Assembly (NCBI GenBank): GCA_963692975.2
Contig: CAXMMR010000037.1
Coordinates: 186,001 to 250,000, forward strand
Direction: 5' to 3'
From: CAXMMR01 sp963692975
Lineage (GTDB): Bacteria > Pseudomonadota > Alphaproteobacteria > Acetobacterales > Acetobacteraceae
DNA length: 64,000 bases
Numbering within the stretch: the stretch's first letter is position 1; the number at the start of each line of letters is the position of its first letter. Of the stretch, positions 43,392-53,117 are shown piece by piece. The translations under genes and the position numbers were made by a program. The notes below the pieces were generated by a model that did not search any database, had not been told where the DNA came from, and saw only the letters and a list, made by a program, of their open reading frames with translations.

Positions 43392-44789
43392 ATGGCTCGC
43401 CCGCTGATCGGCCGAACCGTTCGACGTCTGCGCCAGGACCAAGGCGTCTCGCAGCAGGCGCTCGCCGTCCGCCTGGGCATCTCGGCGAGCTACCTCAACC
43501 TGATCGAGCACGACCAGCGCAACGTCACCGCCACCCTGCTGATCAGGCTCGCCGAGACGCTGCGGGTGGACCTCGCGGCGCTCTCCGGCGTGCAGGAGCG
43601 CGAGATGGAGGCCGGCCTGCGCGAGGCCTTCGCCGACCCGCTGCTCGGCGCCGAGAGCGTGCCGGATGCCGAGGTCGAGATGCTGGCCGGCAACCCCGCG
43701 GCCAGCCGCGCCGTGCTCACCCTGTATCGCGCCTGGCGGGTCGCGCGGGAGGATGCGAGCGGCATCGCCCTGCCGTCCGGCCGGCGCATCCTGCTGCCCA
43801 ACGAGGAGGCGCGCGACGCCTTCCATGAGCGCTCGAACCACTTCCCCGAGATGGAAGCGGCCGCCGAGGCGATCGGCCGCACGCTCAATGCCGCGCCGGC
43901 GGAGATGAACCATGCGCTCGCCGAGAGGATGCGCCGGGCGCATTACCTGACCGTCCGCGTCGGTCCGCACGAGGACGCGCTGCGCCGTTACGACCCCGTC
44001 GCCCGCACGCTGTTCCTGTCCGAGCAGCTGCCGCGCGAGAGCCGCGGTTTCCATATGGCGTTCCAGCTGATGCTGCTCGAGGCTCGCGACGCGGTCGAGC
44101 ACCTGGTCAGCGCCATCGCGCCCTCGACCCCGGAGGCGGCAGCACTGATCCGGATCGGTCTGCTGAACTACGCCGCCGCGGCATTGCTGATGCCGTACTC
44201 AAGCTTCCTCGCCGCCGCACGCGACCTGCGCCACGACGTCGAGGCGCTGGCGGCACGGTTCTGCGTCTCGTTCGAGCAGGCCTGCCACCGGCTGTCGTCG
44301 CTGCAACGGACAGGCGAACGCGGCGTGCCGTTCTTCTTCCTGCGCACCGACCCGGCCGGCAACGTCAGCAAGCGCTTCTCGGCCGCCGGCTTTCCATTCG
44401 CCCGCTACGGCGGCTCCTGCCCGCGCTGGGTCGTGCACTCAGCCTTCATGACGCCCGGCAGCATCCGCGTCCAAGTCGCCGAGCTGCCCGACGGCGCGAC
44501 GTTCCTGTGCTTCGCCCGCAGCGTCAGCGGGCCGGCAGCAGCCTGGGGCGAGCCGCCGCCGACGCACGTCATCGCCATGGGCTGCGACGTCTCGAACGCC
44601 GCCGACATGGTCTATGCAGACGGCATCGAGCTGGAGCGGGCAGCCGTCGGCATCGGCTTGTCGTGCCGGCTGTGCGAACGGGAACACTGCCGCAGCCGCG
44701 CCTTTCCGCCACTGGAGCACCGGCTGGCAATGGACCCGAATACCGCGAGCGACAGCCCGTATCGGTTTGAGGCGAGGTCGAAGCGGTAA
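43392..44789 (+). CDS. ScfR/RamB-type short-chain acyl-CoA regulator
   Basis: A 465-residue transcription factor. Residues 8-62 form an XRE helix-turn-helix (IGRTVRRLRQDQGVSQQALA, ISASYLNLIEHDQRNVT). A central IrrE-like domain follows, but its HExxH metal motif is not seen (FHMAFQLMLLEARD occupies the site). The C-terminal DUF2083-type region has GFPFARYGGSCPRWVVHSAF and the four-cysteine set GLSCRLCEREHCRSRAFPP. Members control acetate, propionate and glyoxylate genes, and the divergent aceA fits that. AAGGA precedes the ATG. Confidence 0.88.
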   Translation: MARPLIGRTVRRLRQDQGVSQQALAVRLGISASYLNLIEHDQRNVTATLLIRLAETLRVDLAALSGVQEREMEAGLREAFADPLLGAESVPDAEVEMLAGNPAASRAVLTLYRAWRVAREDASGIALPSGRRILLPNEEARDAFHERSNHFPEMEAAAEAIGRTLNAAPAEMNHALAERMRRAHYLTVRVGPHEDALRRYDPVARTLFLSEQLPRESRGFHMAFQLMLLEARDAVEHLVSAIAPSTPEAAALIRIGLLNYAAAALLMPYSSFLAAARDLRHDVEALAARFCVSFEQACHRLSSLQRTGERGVPFFFLRTDPAGNVSKRFSAAGFPFARYGGSCPRWVVHSAFMTPGSIRVQVAELPDGATFLCFARSVSGPAAAWGEPPPTHVIAMGCDVSNAADMVYADGIELERAAVGIGLSCRLCEREHCRSRAFPPLEHRLAMDPNTASDSPYRFEARSKR

Positions 44790-44792
44790 GGC

Positions 44793-44986
44793 AAGGCCAG
44801 GGCTCTGCCCTGGACCCGCTGGGGCCCGCGGCCCCAGACCCCATTCGTTGGGAGTCCAAGCAAGCTCTTTCTTGCCTGGCGAAGCCATTCAATCCTGCTT
44901 CCCACCGCATCGTCCTCGCCAAAGGGGCAGAATGGATTTTAAAGGCTCCGCCTTTAATGGGGTCCAGGGGCAAAGCCCCTGGCCTT
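44793..44986. repeat. modular palindromic element BC7 (B half + C half)
   Basis: Left: CCAGGGCTCTGCCCTGG and TGGGGCCCGCGGCCCCA. Core contains CTTGCCTGGCGAAGCCATTC. Right, inverted: AAAGGCTCCGCCTTT and CCAGGGGCAAAGCCCCTGG. It sits three bases from each of the convergent scfR and ccmB stop codons, filling the whole gap. Confidence 0.92.
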
Positions 44987-44989
44987 GCT

Positions 44990-45655
44990 TCACTCCAGCG
45001 CCGCCCTGAGCGCTGCCCCGGCCGCGATCGGAGCGACCGGCAGTGTGCCGGCGAGCACGGCGGCGAGCAGCAGCAGGTGTGGTCGCGGAGTCAGGCCGCC
45101 GGCAACGGCGTCAGCGGCGGCGGCGCCGAAGATCAGCACCGGGGTTGCCAGCGGCAGCACCAGCAGCGGCAGCAGCACGCCGCCGCGCCTGGCGCCAAGC
45201 ACGGTGGCGGCAGCGAGGGCGCCGATCAGGGCGAGGCAGAGCGTGCCGAGCAGCAGGCCGGCGAGCAGCACCGGCAGGATCGCCGGGTTAGCGTTCAGCA
45301 TGATGGCGAGCGGCGCCGCGGCGAGCAGCAGCGGCAGGCCGGTGGTGACCCACAGCCCGGCGGCCTTGGCGAGCACGAGCAGGGCGGGCGGCAAGCCGCT
45401 GAGCAGCAACTGGTCGAGCGAGCCGTCCTCCCAGTCGGCGCCGAACAGCCGGTCGAGCGGCAACAGCGTCGCGAGCAGGGCGCAAACCCAGACGATGCCT
45501 GGCGCGAGCCGCCCGAGCGTCTGCGGGGCGGGGCCGATAGCAAGCGGGAACAGCAACCCGGCGAGCAGGAAGAACAGCAGCGCCGCCAGCGTGTCGCCGG
45601 TGTGGCGCAAGGAGAGGCGCAGCTCGCGACTCAGCACGGCGGCGAAACGCCTCAT
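44990..45655 (-). CDS. ccmB: heme exporter subunit CcmB
   Basis: Integral-membrane partner of CcmA in system I cytochrome c maturation; 221 aa with six hydrophobic segments. Family segments: RRFAAVLSRELRLSLRHTGD, FFLLAGLLFPLAIGPAPQTL, APGIVWVCALLATLLPLDRL, FGADWEDGSLDQLLLSGLPP and LVLPLATPVLIFGAAAADA. Its start overlaps the ccmA stop by four bases. The remaining ccm genes are not in the window. Confidence 0.93.
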   Translation of the reverse strand: MRRFAAVLSRELRLSLRHTGDTLAALLFFLLAGLLFPLAIGPAPQTLGRLAPGIVWVCALLATLLPLDRLFGADWEDGSLDQLLLSGLPPALLVLAKAAGLWVTTGLPLLLAAAPLAIMLNANPAILPVLLAGLLLGTLCLALIGALAAATVLGARRGGVLLPLLVLPLATPVLIFGAAAADAVAGGLTPRPHLLLLAAVLAGTLPVAPIAAGAALRAALE

Positions 45656-46254
45656 CCGAGCGGCAGCCGCGCAGCGTCGGGCAGCGGCAGCTCGACATGG
45701 GTCGCCACGACGACGACGCCGCCCGCGGCGCGATGCCCGGCGATCAGCGCGCCGAGGCGCTCCACCGAGGCGGCGTCGAGCCCGAGGCTCGGCTCGTCGA
45801 GCAGCCAGAGCGGGGCGCCGGCGAGGTGCAGCCTTGCCAGCGCCAGGCGCCGGCGCTGGCCGGCGGAGAGCAGCCGCGACGGCAGGCCGGCGAGCGCCAG
45901 CAGGTCGAGCGCCGCCAGCGAGTCGGCCGGCGGGCGGCGGCCAAGCCGTGCCGCCAGCGCCAGGTTTTCCAGCACCGTCAGGCCCGGCTTGATCGCGTCC
46001 TGGTGGCCAAGATAGCCGACGCTGGCGCCATGCGCCGCCGGCTCGGCGAGCGCGTCGGCGCCGTCCCAGCTCAGCCGGCCGGCATCCGGGCGCTTGAGCC
46101 CGGCGAGCACACGCAGCAGCGTCGACTTGCCCGCCCCGTTCGGTCCCAGCAGCAGCAGCGCGCCGCCCGCCGGCACCGCCAGGCTGACGCCGTCCAGCAC
46201 CAGCCGCTCGGAGCGGAACACGACCAGCTCCTCGGCCTGCAGACGCATCTCCAC
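45652..46254 (-). CDS. ccmA: heme exporter ATP-binding subunit CcmA
   Basis: ABC ATPase of 200 aa that releases holo-CcmE. Walker A GPNGAGKSTLLRVLAG, ASVGYLGHQDAIKPGLTVLE (the CcmA-typical H-Q-D-x-x-K-P segment), signature LSAGQRRRLALARL and Walker B PLWLLDEPSLGLD, then VATHVELPLPDA. The start is ATG at 46254 or the next Met at 46248. The gene is divergent from acnA across about 125 bp and is translationally coupled to ccmB. Confidence 0.94.
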   Translation of the reverse strand: MEMRLQAEELVVFRSERLVLDGVSLAVPAGGALLLLGPNGAGKSTLLRVLAGLKRPDAGRLSWDGADALAEPAAHGASVGYLGHQDAIKPGLTVLENLALAARLGRRPPADSLAALDLLALAGLPSRLLSAGQRRRLALARLHLAGAPLWLLDEPSLGLDAASVERLGALIAGHRAAGGVVVVATHVELPLPDAARLPLG

Positions 46255-46380
46255 CCCGCTGATCCGGCTCCCATATATGGACGAGCGAAGCAGGGGTATG
46301 GTCTAAGCCCCACACCTGCAAGCAGTGCGACGACACGAGGAGCGCCCGTGGCCAGCCGCCCGGGCCACGAAAGGATCCCC

Positions 46381-49071
46381 ATGAAGACGATCGGGCACGA
46401 CAGCCTCAACACCCGCCGAACCCTTGCTGTCGCCGGCGTCCCATACGACTACTTTTCGATCCCGGAAGCCGCCAAGACGCTCGGCGACGTCTCTCGCCTG
46501 CCGGTCAGCCTCAAAGTGCTGCTGGAGAACGTGCTGCGCTTCGAGGACGGCAAGAGCTACCGCCAGGCCGACGCGCAGGCCATCGTCGACTGGGCGCGCG
46601 AGGGACGCTCGACCGCGGAAGTGCCGTTCAAGCCCGCCCGCATCCTGATGCAGGATTTTACGGGTGTGCCGGGCGTCGTCGACCTCGCGGCGATGCGTGA
46701 CGGCATCACCAAGCTGAACGGCGACCCGCAGCGGGTGAACCCGTTGGTGCCGGTCGACCTGGTGATCGACCACTCGGTGATGGTCGACGTCTCGGGCACT
46801 GCGGACGCGCTGCAGCGCAACGTCGCCATCGAGTTCGAGCGCAACAACGAGCGCTACGCGTTTCTGCGCTGGGGTCAGGAGGCGTTCGAGAACTTTCGCG
46901 TCGTGCCGCCCGGCGCCGGCATCTGCCACCAGGTCAACCTTGAGCACATTGCCCAGGCGGTGTGGGTGACGAGGATCGGCGAGACGAGTTTCGCCTACCC
47001 CGACACGCTGTACGGCACCGACAGCCACACCACGATGGTGAACGGCATGGGCGTGCTCGGCTGGGGCGTCGGCGGCATCGAGGCGGAGGCGGCGATGCTC
47101 GGCCAGCCGATCGCCATGCTCATCCCCGACGTGATCGGCTTTAAGCTGACCGGCCGGATGCCCGAGGGGGCGACCGCGACCGACCTCGTGCTGACGGTCA
47201 CCCAGATGCTTCGGCGCCACGGCGTAGTGGGCAAGTTCGTCGAGTTCTTCGGCCCCGCGCTCGATCACCTGCCGGTCGCCGACCGCGCCACGATCGGCAA
47301 CATGGCGCCTGAATACGGCGCCACCTGCGGCTTCTTCCCGGTCGACGACATGACGCTCGACTATCTGCGCCAGACCGGCCGCGACGAGGCGCGCATCGCC
47401 CTGGTCGAGGCGTACCTGAAGGCGCAGGGCATGTTCCGCGACGCCGACACGCCAGAGCCGGTGTTCAGCGACACGCTGGAGCTCGACCTGGGCGACGTCG
47501 TTCCCTGCCTCGCCGGGCCGAAGCGGCCGCAGGACCGGGTGGCGCTCAAGGATGCCGCCAGCGCGTTCACCACCGAGCTCACCCGCAGCCTCGGCGTGCC
47601 CGCAAACGACGTCGGCCGCCGGGCCGCCGTCGCCGGCAAGAACTACGAGATCGGCCATGGCGACGTGGTGATCGCGGCGATCACGTCGTGCACCAACACC
47701 TCGAACCCCTACGTGATGGTCGCCGCTGGGCTGGTCGCGCGCCGCGCGCGCGAGAAGGGCCTATCGCCGAAGCCGTGGGTAAAGACGTCGCTCGCGCCGG
47801 GATCGCAGGTGGTGACCGAGTATCTTGACCGCAGCCAGCTCAGCGGCGACCTCGACGCGATCGGGTTCCAGACAGTCGGCTATGGCTGCACCACCTGCAT
47901 CGGCAATTCCGGCCCGCTCGACGAGGCGATCGCCGACGCGATCGAGGACAGTAAGCTCGTGGCCGTCTCGGTGCTCTCCGGCAACCGCAACTTCGAGGGC
48001 CGCGTCCACGCCAACGTGCGCGCCAACTATCTCGCCAGCCCGCCGCTGGTCGTCGCCTACGCGCTGCTCGGCAACATCCGCGAGGACATCACCACCGTCA
48101 GCCTGGGCACTGGCCGCGACGGCCAGCCGGTGTACCTGCGTGACATCTGGCCGACCAACAAGGAGGTCGCCGACACCGTGCACGCCGCCGTCACGCGCGA
48201 CCAGTTCATCCGCCGCTACGGCGAGGTGACGCAGGGCACCAAGGAGTGGCAGGCGCTCCGTGTCGAGACCGGCTCGGAGACCTACCGCTGGAACGACGGC
48301 TCGACCTACGTGAAGAACCCGCCTTATTTCGACGGCATGACGATGACGCCGTCGCAGAAGGGCGACATCCTCGGCGCCCGCGTGCTCGCTTTGCTCGGCG
48401 ACAACATCACGACCGACCACATCAGCCCGGCCGGCAACATCAAGAAGAGCTCGCCGGCCGGCGAATATCTCGGCCAGCACCAGGTGCTGCCGCAGGACTT
48501 CAACAGTTACGGCTCGCGTCGCGGCAATCACGAGGTGATGATGCGCGGCACGTTCGCCAACATCCGCATCCGCAACGAGATGGTCGGCGGCGAGGGCGGC
48601 AACACGCGGCATTATCCGGGCGGCCAGGAGATGTCGATCTACGACGCGGCGATGCGCTACAAGGCCGAGAGCGTGCCGCTGGTGGTGTTCGGCGGCAAGG
48701 AATACGGCATGGGCTCGTCGCGCGACTGGGCGGCGAAGGGCACCATGCTACTCGGCATCAAGGCCGTCATCGCCGAGAGCTTTGAGCGCATCCATCGCTC
48801 CAACCTGGTCGGCATGGGCGTGCTGCCGCTGCTGTTCCACACCGGCACGACGCGCCAGTCGCTGGAGCTCGTCGGCGACGAGGTGATCGACATCGTCGGG
48901 CTGGACCAGCTGCGGCCGCGGATGGAGCTGGCGATGCACGTCCACCGCGCCAGCGGCGGCACGGACGTGATCGACCTGGTTTGCCGCGTCGATACGCTCG
49001 ACGAAGTCGAGTACTACAAGCACGGCGGCATTCTGCAGTACGTGCTGCGAGGGATGGCCAGCGCGGCTTAG
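46381..49071 (+). CDS. acnA: aconitate hydratase A
   Basis: 4Fe-4S TCA-cycle enzyme, citrate to isocitrate, 896 aa. Motifs: LKVLLENVLRFEDGK, RILMQDFTGVPGVVDLAAMR, LYGTDSHTTMVNGMGVLGWG, VIAAITSCTNTSNPYVMVAA (first Fe-S cysteine), GYGCTTCIGNSGPL (the other two), GDNITTDHISPAGNI, and FGGKEYGMGSSRDWAAKG in the swivelling domain. The start at 46381 has AAAGGA upstream; a long frame extension covers the antisense of ccmA and is rejected. It supplies isocitrate to the aceA product coded 3 kb away. Confidence 0.97.
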   Translation: MKTIGHDSLNTRRTLAVAGVPYDYFSIPEAAKTLGDVSRLPVSLKVLLENVLRFEDGKSYRQADAQAIVDWAREGRSTAEVPFKPARILMQDFTGVPGVVDLAAMRDGITKLNGDPQRVNPLVPVDLVIDHSVMVDVSGTADALQRNVAIEFERNNERYAFLRWGQEAFENFRVVPPGAGICHQVNLEHIAQAVWVTRIGETSFAYPDTLYGTDSHTTMVNGMGVLGWGVGGIEAEAAMLGQPIAMLIPDVIGFKLTGRMPEGATATDLVLTVTQMLRRHGVVGKFVEFFGPALDHLPVADRATIGNMAPEYGATCGFFPVDDMTLDYLRQTGRDEARIALVEAYLKAQGMFRDADTPEPVFSDTLELDLGDVVPCLAGPKRPQDRVALKDAASAFTTELTRSLGVPANDVGRRAAVAGKNYEIGHGDVVIAAITSCTNTSNPYVMVAAGLVARRAREKGLSPKPWVKTSLAPGSQVVTEYLDRSQLSGDLDAIGFQTVGYGCTTCIGNSGPLDEAIADAIEDSKLVAVSVLSGNRNFEGRVHANVRANYLASPPLVVAYALLGNIREDITTVSLGTGRDGQPVYLRDIWPTNKEVADTVHAAVTRDQFIRRYGEVTQGTKEWQALRVETGSETYRWNDGSTYVKNPPYFDGMTMTPSQKGDILGARVLALLGDNITTDHISPAGNIKKSSPAGEYLGQHQVLPQDFNSYGSRRGNHEVMMRGTFANIRIRNEMVGGEGGNTRHYPGGQEMSIYDAAMRYKAESVPLVVFGGKEYGMGSSRDWAAKGTMLLGIKAVIAESFERIHRSNLVGMGVLPLLFHTGTTRQSLELVGDEVIDIVGLDQLRPRMELAMHVHRASGGTDVIDLVCRVDTLDEVEYYKHGGILQYVLRGMASAA

Positions 49072-49073
49072 GC

Positions 49074-49182
49074 AAGCGCTTCTTTTTTGAAAAAAAGAAG
49101 CAAAAAACTTTTAGCAGCGCTGCCGCGGACTCTTATCGAACAAAAGTTTTTTGGTTCTTTTTCTCAAAAAAGAACCACTTCC
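49074..49182. repeat. palindromic element A7 (acnA-FUSC gene junction)
   Basis: Left hairpin on CTTCTTTTTT, right hairpin on GGTTCTTTTTCTC, spacer of about 29 bp. It begins two bases after the acnA stop and ends about 27 bp before the next start. Confidence 0.95.
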
Positions 49183-49209
49183 TTGCTTCGTGACAGCGAT
49201 TTGGCCCGC

Positions 49210-51249
49210 ATGCCGATCGGTCTGGAGCTGCGCGCCATCAGCGTCAGCGAGGGCATTCGCGCCGGGCTCGCCGCTGCCCTGCCGTCGCTGCTGGCGATCA
49301 GCCTGCACCGCCCGTCGCTCGACTTCGCAGCACTCGGCGCATTGTTCACCTGCGTCGTCGACCCGGGCGGGCCGCTGCGTCGCCGCTTCGTGGTCATGCT
49401 CGGCTTCGTCGCCGCCGGGGCGGTGCTGCTGGCGGCGTTCTCGGTGCTGCGCGGGATCGCGCTGTGGCTGGTGCTGCCATTCGCGGCGGTGGTGCTGTTT
49501 GGCGGCATGATGATGCGGGTCTGGGGCCAGCATTGGCAGTCGCCGGGCAACATGCTGGCGGTGATGATGCTGCTGGCGGTGGATGCGCCGCTGCGCCCGC
49601 GCGAGGCGCCGCTGATCGGGCTGACGTTCGGGCTTGGCGGGCTGTGGGCGCTGCTGCTGGCGCTGGTGCTGTGGCGCATCCATCCGTATGGGCCGGCGCG
49701 GCGCGCCAACGCCGAGGTGTGGGACCGTCTGGCCTCGGCGACGCGGGAGCTGAGACGGCTGGCCGAGGCGCAGCTTGCCAGTGCCGCCGGCGGGCCGCCG
49801 GTCGATCTGCAAGACTGGGACGTGCATGCGCGGGCGCGGCGCGGCGCGATCCGGGCGGCGATCGAGCGGGCGCGGAGCGTCACCGGCGAGACGCTGCGGG
49901 CGCGCGGGCCGTCCGGCGCCAGCGGCGCGCTCAGCCTGATCCGGCTCGAGGCGGCGGACCAGCTGTTCGGGCTGCTGATCGCGCTGGCCGACATCGTCGA
50001 GGGCGCCGGCACGCCGCAGCGACGGGCGGCGTTGCGGCTGCTGCGCCGGATCGAGCCGCTGCTGCGCCTCGCTGCGCGGGTGGTGGGCCAGCGGCGGACA
50101 CTGCCGACCGGGCGGCTGCTCGACCACGTCGAGCGCCTGGTCGCGACCTCGACCGGGGACTCGATGATCGACCGGGCCGCGGCCGGAATCGCCGAGAAGC
50201 TTCGCATCCCGCTCACGCCGGCGCCGGGCGAGCCGGCGGCGGGGACGGCGGCGCCGGGCCGGCTGCCGGGATGGCGACGGCGCATTGCCTCGCCGCTTGC
50301 CGCCAACCTGCGCTGGGACTCGGCAGTGCTGCGCCACGCCGCGCGCGTCACCGTGCTGGTCTGCCCGGCGCTGCTCTGGACCCAACTTGCCAGGAATGAC
50401 TACACGCACTGGCTGACCATCACCCTGGTGCTGGTGCTGCAGCCGTATTTCGCCGCCACCTCGCAGCGGGCGCTGGAGCGTATCGGCGGCACGCTGGTCG
50501 GCGGGCTCGTCGCCGGCTCGCTGGCCTGGGTTGCACACACGCCGCTGCAGGTGGCGCTGATGCTGCCGGTGCTGTGCACGCTCGCGCTGGCGATGCGGCA
50601 GGTGAGCTACGGCCTGTTCATCGCCTTCTACACGCCGGTGATCGTGCTGCTGGTGGAGAGCGCCCGGCCGGGCGAGAGCGAATGGATGATTGCGGCGATG
50701 CGGATGCTGTTCACGCTGGCCGGCGGGTTGCTGGCGCTGCTCGGCATCCTGGTGCTGTGGCCGAGCTGGGAGCCGGGGCGGCTGGGGCAAGCGCTGCGCA
50801 CGACCCTGCTGGCCCATGCCAGCTACGCCGGCATCGTGCTGCGGTTGCCGCTGGGCGAGGCCGACGAGGCGGCGGCCTCGCGGGCGCGGCGTGCCGCGGG
50901 GCTCGCCTCCAACAACCTGGAGGCGTCGCTGTCGCGAGCAATGCAGGAGCCGCGCGCGCGACGGTCGGCCTCGACCGAGGCGGTGCTGACGGCGGACGCG
51001 ATCCTGCGCCGGATCGCCGGCAGGCTTGCGGCGCTGGGGATGGAGCAGGCCGAGGTGGAGGCCGTCGATTGGCAGGCCTGGGCGGCGTGGGTCGAGGCCA
51101 GCCTGGCAGCGCTCGCGGAGCGGCGAGCGCCACCCGAGCGCGACCCGAGCTGCCGGCCGAACCTCGCGCTCGACCGCATCGCCCGCCAAGTCGACCTGCT
51201 CGCCGGCCTCGGCGAGCGCATCGCCACACTGCCGGCCGCCGCGCCATGA
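49210..51249 (+). CDS. FUSC-family inner-membrane protein
   Basis: A 679-residue protein of the fusaric-acid-resistance/YccC type, thought to export aromatic acids or related compounds. It has two similar halves, each with a block of six hydrophobic helices (ISVSEGIRAGLAAALPSLLA; LRHAARVTVLVCPALLWTQL), and cytoplasmic helical regions. The HYWxxLT-type signature appears as DYTHWLTITLVLVLQPYFAA, and GTLVGGLVAGSLAWVAHTP follows. The start at MPIGLELRAIS avoids translating repeat A7; no good ribosome site is seen. Its end overlaps the glycosyltransferase start by four bases. Confidence 0.8.
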   Translation: MPIGLELRAISVSEGIRAGLAAALPSLLAISLHRPSLDFAALGALFTCVVDPGGPLRRRFVVMLGFVAAGAVLLAAFSVLRGIALWLVLPFAAVVLFGGMMMRVWGQHWQSPGNMLAVMMLLAVDAPLRPREAPLIGLTFGLGGLWALLLALVLWRIHPYGPARRANAEVWDRLASATRELRRLAEAQLASAAGGPPVDLQDWDVHARARRGAIRAAIERARSVTGETLRARGPSGASGALSLIRLEAADQLFGLLIALADIVEGAGTPQRRAALRLLRRIEPLLRLAARVVGQRRTLPTGRLLDHVERLVATSTGDSMIDRAAAGIAEKLRIPLTPAPGEPAAGTAAPGRLPGWRRRIASPLAANLRWDSAVLRHAARVTVLVCPALLWTQLARNDYTHWLTITLVLVLQPYFAATSQRALERIGGTLVGGLVAGSLAWVAHTPLQVALMLPVLCTLALAMRQVSYGLFIAFYTPVIVLLVESARPGESEWMIAAMRMLFTLAGGLLALLGILVLWPSWEPGRLGQALRTTLLAHASYAGIVLRLPLGEADEAAASRARRAAGLASNNLEASLSRAMQEPRARRSASTEAVLTADAILRRIAGRLAALGMEQAEVEAVDWQAWAAWVEASLAALAERRAPPERDPSCRPNLALDRIARQVDLLAGLGERIATLPAAAP

Positions 51250-52272
51250 GGCTCGCCGCCTTCGCCATCCTGCGCAACGAGGCCGACATCGCGCCCGCCT
51301 TTCTCGCCCATCTCGGCGCCCTGTTCGACCACGCCCTGCTGATGGACCACGGCTCGAGCGACGGCACCGCCGGCCTGCTCGCGGACGCCTGCCGACGCCA
51401 CCCCGGCTGGCGCCACTGGACGGTCGAGCTGACCGGCAACCATCAGCAGGCAGTCGCCAACTTCGCCTGGCGCTGGCTGCTCGAGCATACCGACGCCGAC
51501 ATGGTCGTCCCGCTCGACGCCGACGAGTTCATCGACGTGCCGGACCGCGCCACGCTCGAGGCCCAACTCGCCGGCCTAGGACGCGTCGGGCCTGGAAGCG
51601 CCCGGTCTGGCCGGACTTCTCCGCTGGCGCAACTGCGTCCCCGTCGAGCCCGCCAACCCCCTCACCTTCGACACGCCCCTGCTCGCCGCCGACACGCTGT
51701 CGCCATTCGCCAAGGTGGTGATCCCGCGCAGCCTCGCAGCCGCCGTGCCGGACATCGTGCTCGGCAAAGGCGCCCACGTCCTGCGCAGCGCGACCGCGCA
51801 GCCCGAATACCGCAATTCCGGCACGGTGCTGCACGTGCCGGCCCGCAGCAAGGCGCAGTTCTGCCGCAAGGTCGTCGACGGCGTGCTCGGCAATCTCAGC
51901 CGCCCGAAACGGCCGCCGCGGCAGAGCGCGCACCTGTTCGAGCTGCTCGGCACCATCGCCGACGACACGCTTGACCATGCCCGGCTGCAGACGCTCGCAC
52001 TCCGCTACGCCGAAACGCCGGAGGCGGCTGCTACGGCCTCGAAACGATGCCTCGACGTCGCGCACCTGCCGATGACGCCTGCCGAGGCGGCTTCGTGGCC
52101 GGCCTATCCGACCCTGGCCCGGACGCTGATGGGCTGGCAGGCGGAGGAGGTGGAGGCGCTGGAGCTGCACGGGACGACGATCAGAAAGGCAGGAAGGCCA
52201 GGGCTCTGCCCTGGACCCGCTGGGGCCGTGAGGCCCCAGACCCCGGTCAGTTCGCCAGGGAGCAGTGAGTAA
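51246..52272 (+). pseudogene. glycosyltransferase family 2-type protein, frameshifted, with repeat-derived C-terminus
   Basis: Starts MRLAAFAILRNEADIAPAFL, the form typical of family 2-like glycosyltransferases, with LLMDHGSSDGTAGLLADACR and VVPLDADEFIDVPDRATLEA (the metal-binding DxD-type site DADEF). Near 51590 the frame shifts; the remainder (GLLRWRNCVPVEPANPLTF, GKGAHVLRSATAQPEYRNSG, VLHVPARSKAQFCRKVVDG) reads in the next frame. Removing one base gives a single 341-residue frame. The last 32 or so residues after GTTIRK are translated repeat BC8. A four-base overlap with the FUSC gene suggests co-translation. It is either inactivated or contains one consensus error. Confidence 0.8.
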
Positions 52273-52379
52273 CAGCCGAACGTGCCGAAACCCCAAGCCC
52301 AAGCGAGAGGCAATAGTCTTATGAATGGATTTCAAAGGCTCCGCCTTTGATGGGGTCAAGGGGCAAAGCCCCTTGCCTT
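52194..52379. repeat. modular palindromic element BC8 (B half + C half)
   Basis: Left: CCAGGGCTCTGCCCTGG and CTGGGGCCGTGAGGCCCCAG. Right, inverted: AAAGGCTCCGCCTTT and CAAGGGGCAAAGCCCCTTG. It lies between convergent genes; the glycosyltransferase reads into it and finds its stop there, and the sufE stop codon forms its right edge. Confidence 0.92.
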
Positions 52380-52836
52380 AACCCTGCCGCTGCCTGGCCT
52401 GCTCGCGAATGGCCCTAGCCATGGCGGCGATGCCGTTGCCGCGGTTGGTGGACAGCGCCTCGATTAGCCCCAGATCGCGCAGGAAGGCCGGGTCGGTCGC
52501 GGTAATCTCGGCCGGGCTGCGGCCGGAGTAGACGCGCAGCAGCATGGCGACCAGGCCGGAGACGATGGCGGCATCCGAGGCGCCGGCGAGCAGCAGGCGG
52601 CCGTCGCGCTCGGCGGATTCCATCCAGACCTTGCTCTGGCAGCCGGGAACGCGATGGCTGTCATCCATCCAGTCCGGCGGAAAGGCCGGCAGCTTACGAC
52701 CCATCTCGATGATGAACTGGTAGCGGTCCATCCAGTCGTCGAAGGTCTCGAGCTCCTCGCGGATCGCCTCGATGGCCGCCGCGGCGGTGGGCTCTTCGGG
52801 AAGCAGAAAGGCGTCGGTGTCGCTCATGCCCACCAT
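52378..52836 (-). CDS. sufE: SufE-type sulfur acceptor
   Basis: Takes sulfur from the SufS cysteine desulfurase for Fe-S assembly; 152 aa. Motifs: ELETFDDWMDRYQFIIEMGR, DDSHRVPGCQSKVWM with the acceptor Cys, and LVAMLLRVYSGRSPAEI and TNRGNGIAAMARAIREQA. The start may be 52836 or MSDTDAF at 52827. It stands apart from any suf operon in the window, as is common. Its TAA stop is part of the BC8 edge. Confidence 0.93.
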   Translation of the reverse strand: MVGMSDTDAFLLPEEPTAAAAIEAIREELETFDDWMDRYQFIIEMGRKLPAFPPDWMDDSHRVPGCQSKVWMESAERDGRLLLAGASDAAIVSGLVAMLLRVYSGRSPAEITATDPAFLRDLGLIEALSTNRGNGIAAMARAIREQARQRQG

Positions 52837-52989
52837 GTGCGGGCTCGGCGTGGTTGTCGCAAGCGCGCGACTGACCTCGGGTCAAGCCCGCGGCCCGTTT
52901 TTTACACGCCCGGTCGCCACGATCGTCCACCCAAATGGGATGCAGGCCAGCAATGCGGGTGATCGGATCGGACTTCCGCACAGAAGCAA

Positions 52990-53112
52990 AAGCGCTTCTT
53001 TTTAGAAAAAAGAAGCAAAAACTTTTATCAGTGCTGTCGCGGCTCTCGCCAATTCAGGGCCTTTATCGAATAAAAGTTTTTTGGTTCTTTTTTTCAAAAA
53101 AGAACCGCTTGC
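52990..53112. repeat. palindromic element A8 (surA-sufE junction)
   Basis: Left hairpin on CTTCTTTTT, right hairpin on GGTTCTTTTTTT, spacer of about 47 bp. It begins 5 bp after the surA stop but is about 153 bp from the sufE start, the largest distance among the copies. Confidence 0.93.
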
Positions 53113-53117
53113 TGCCT

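Noticed and set aside
45697..46380. N-terminal extension of aconitase by 228 codons
   Set aside because: The extension is antisense to ccmA; aconitase begins normally at 46381 with a ribosome site.
49111..51189. 692-codon minus-strand frame across the FUSC gene
   Set aside because: Gln/Arg/Pro-rich shadow without domain features.
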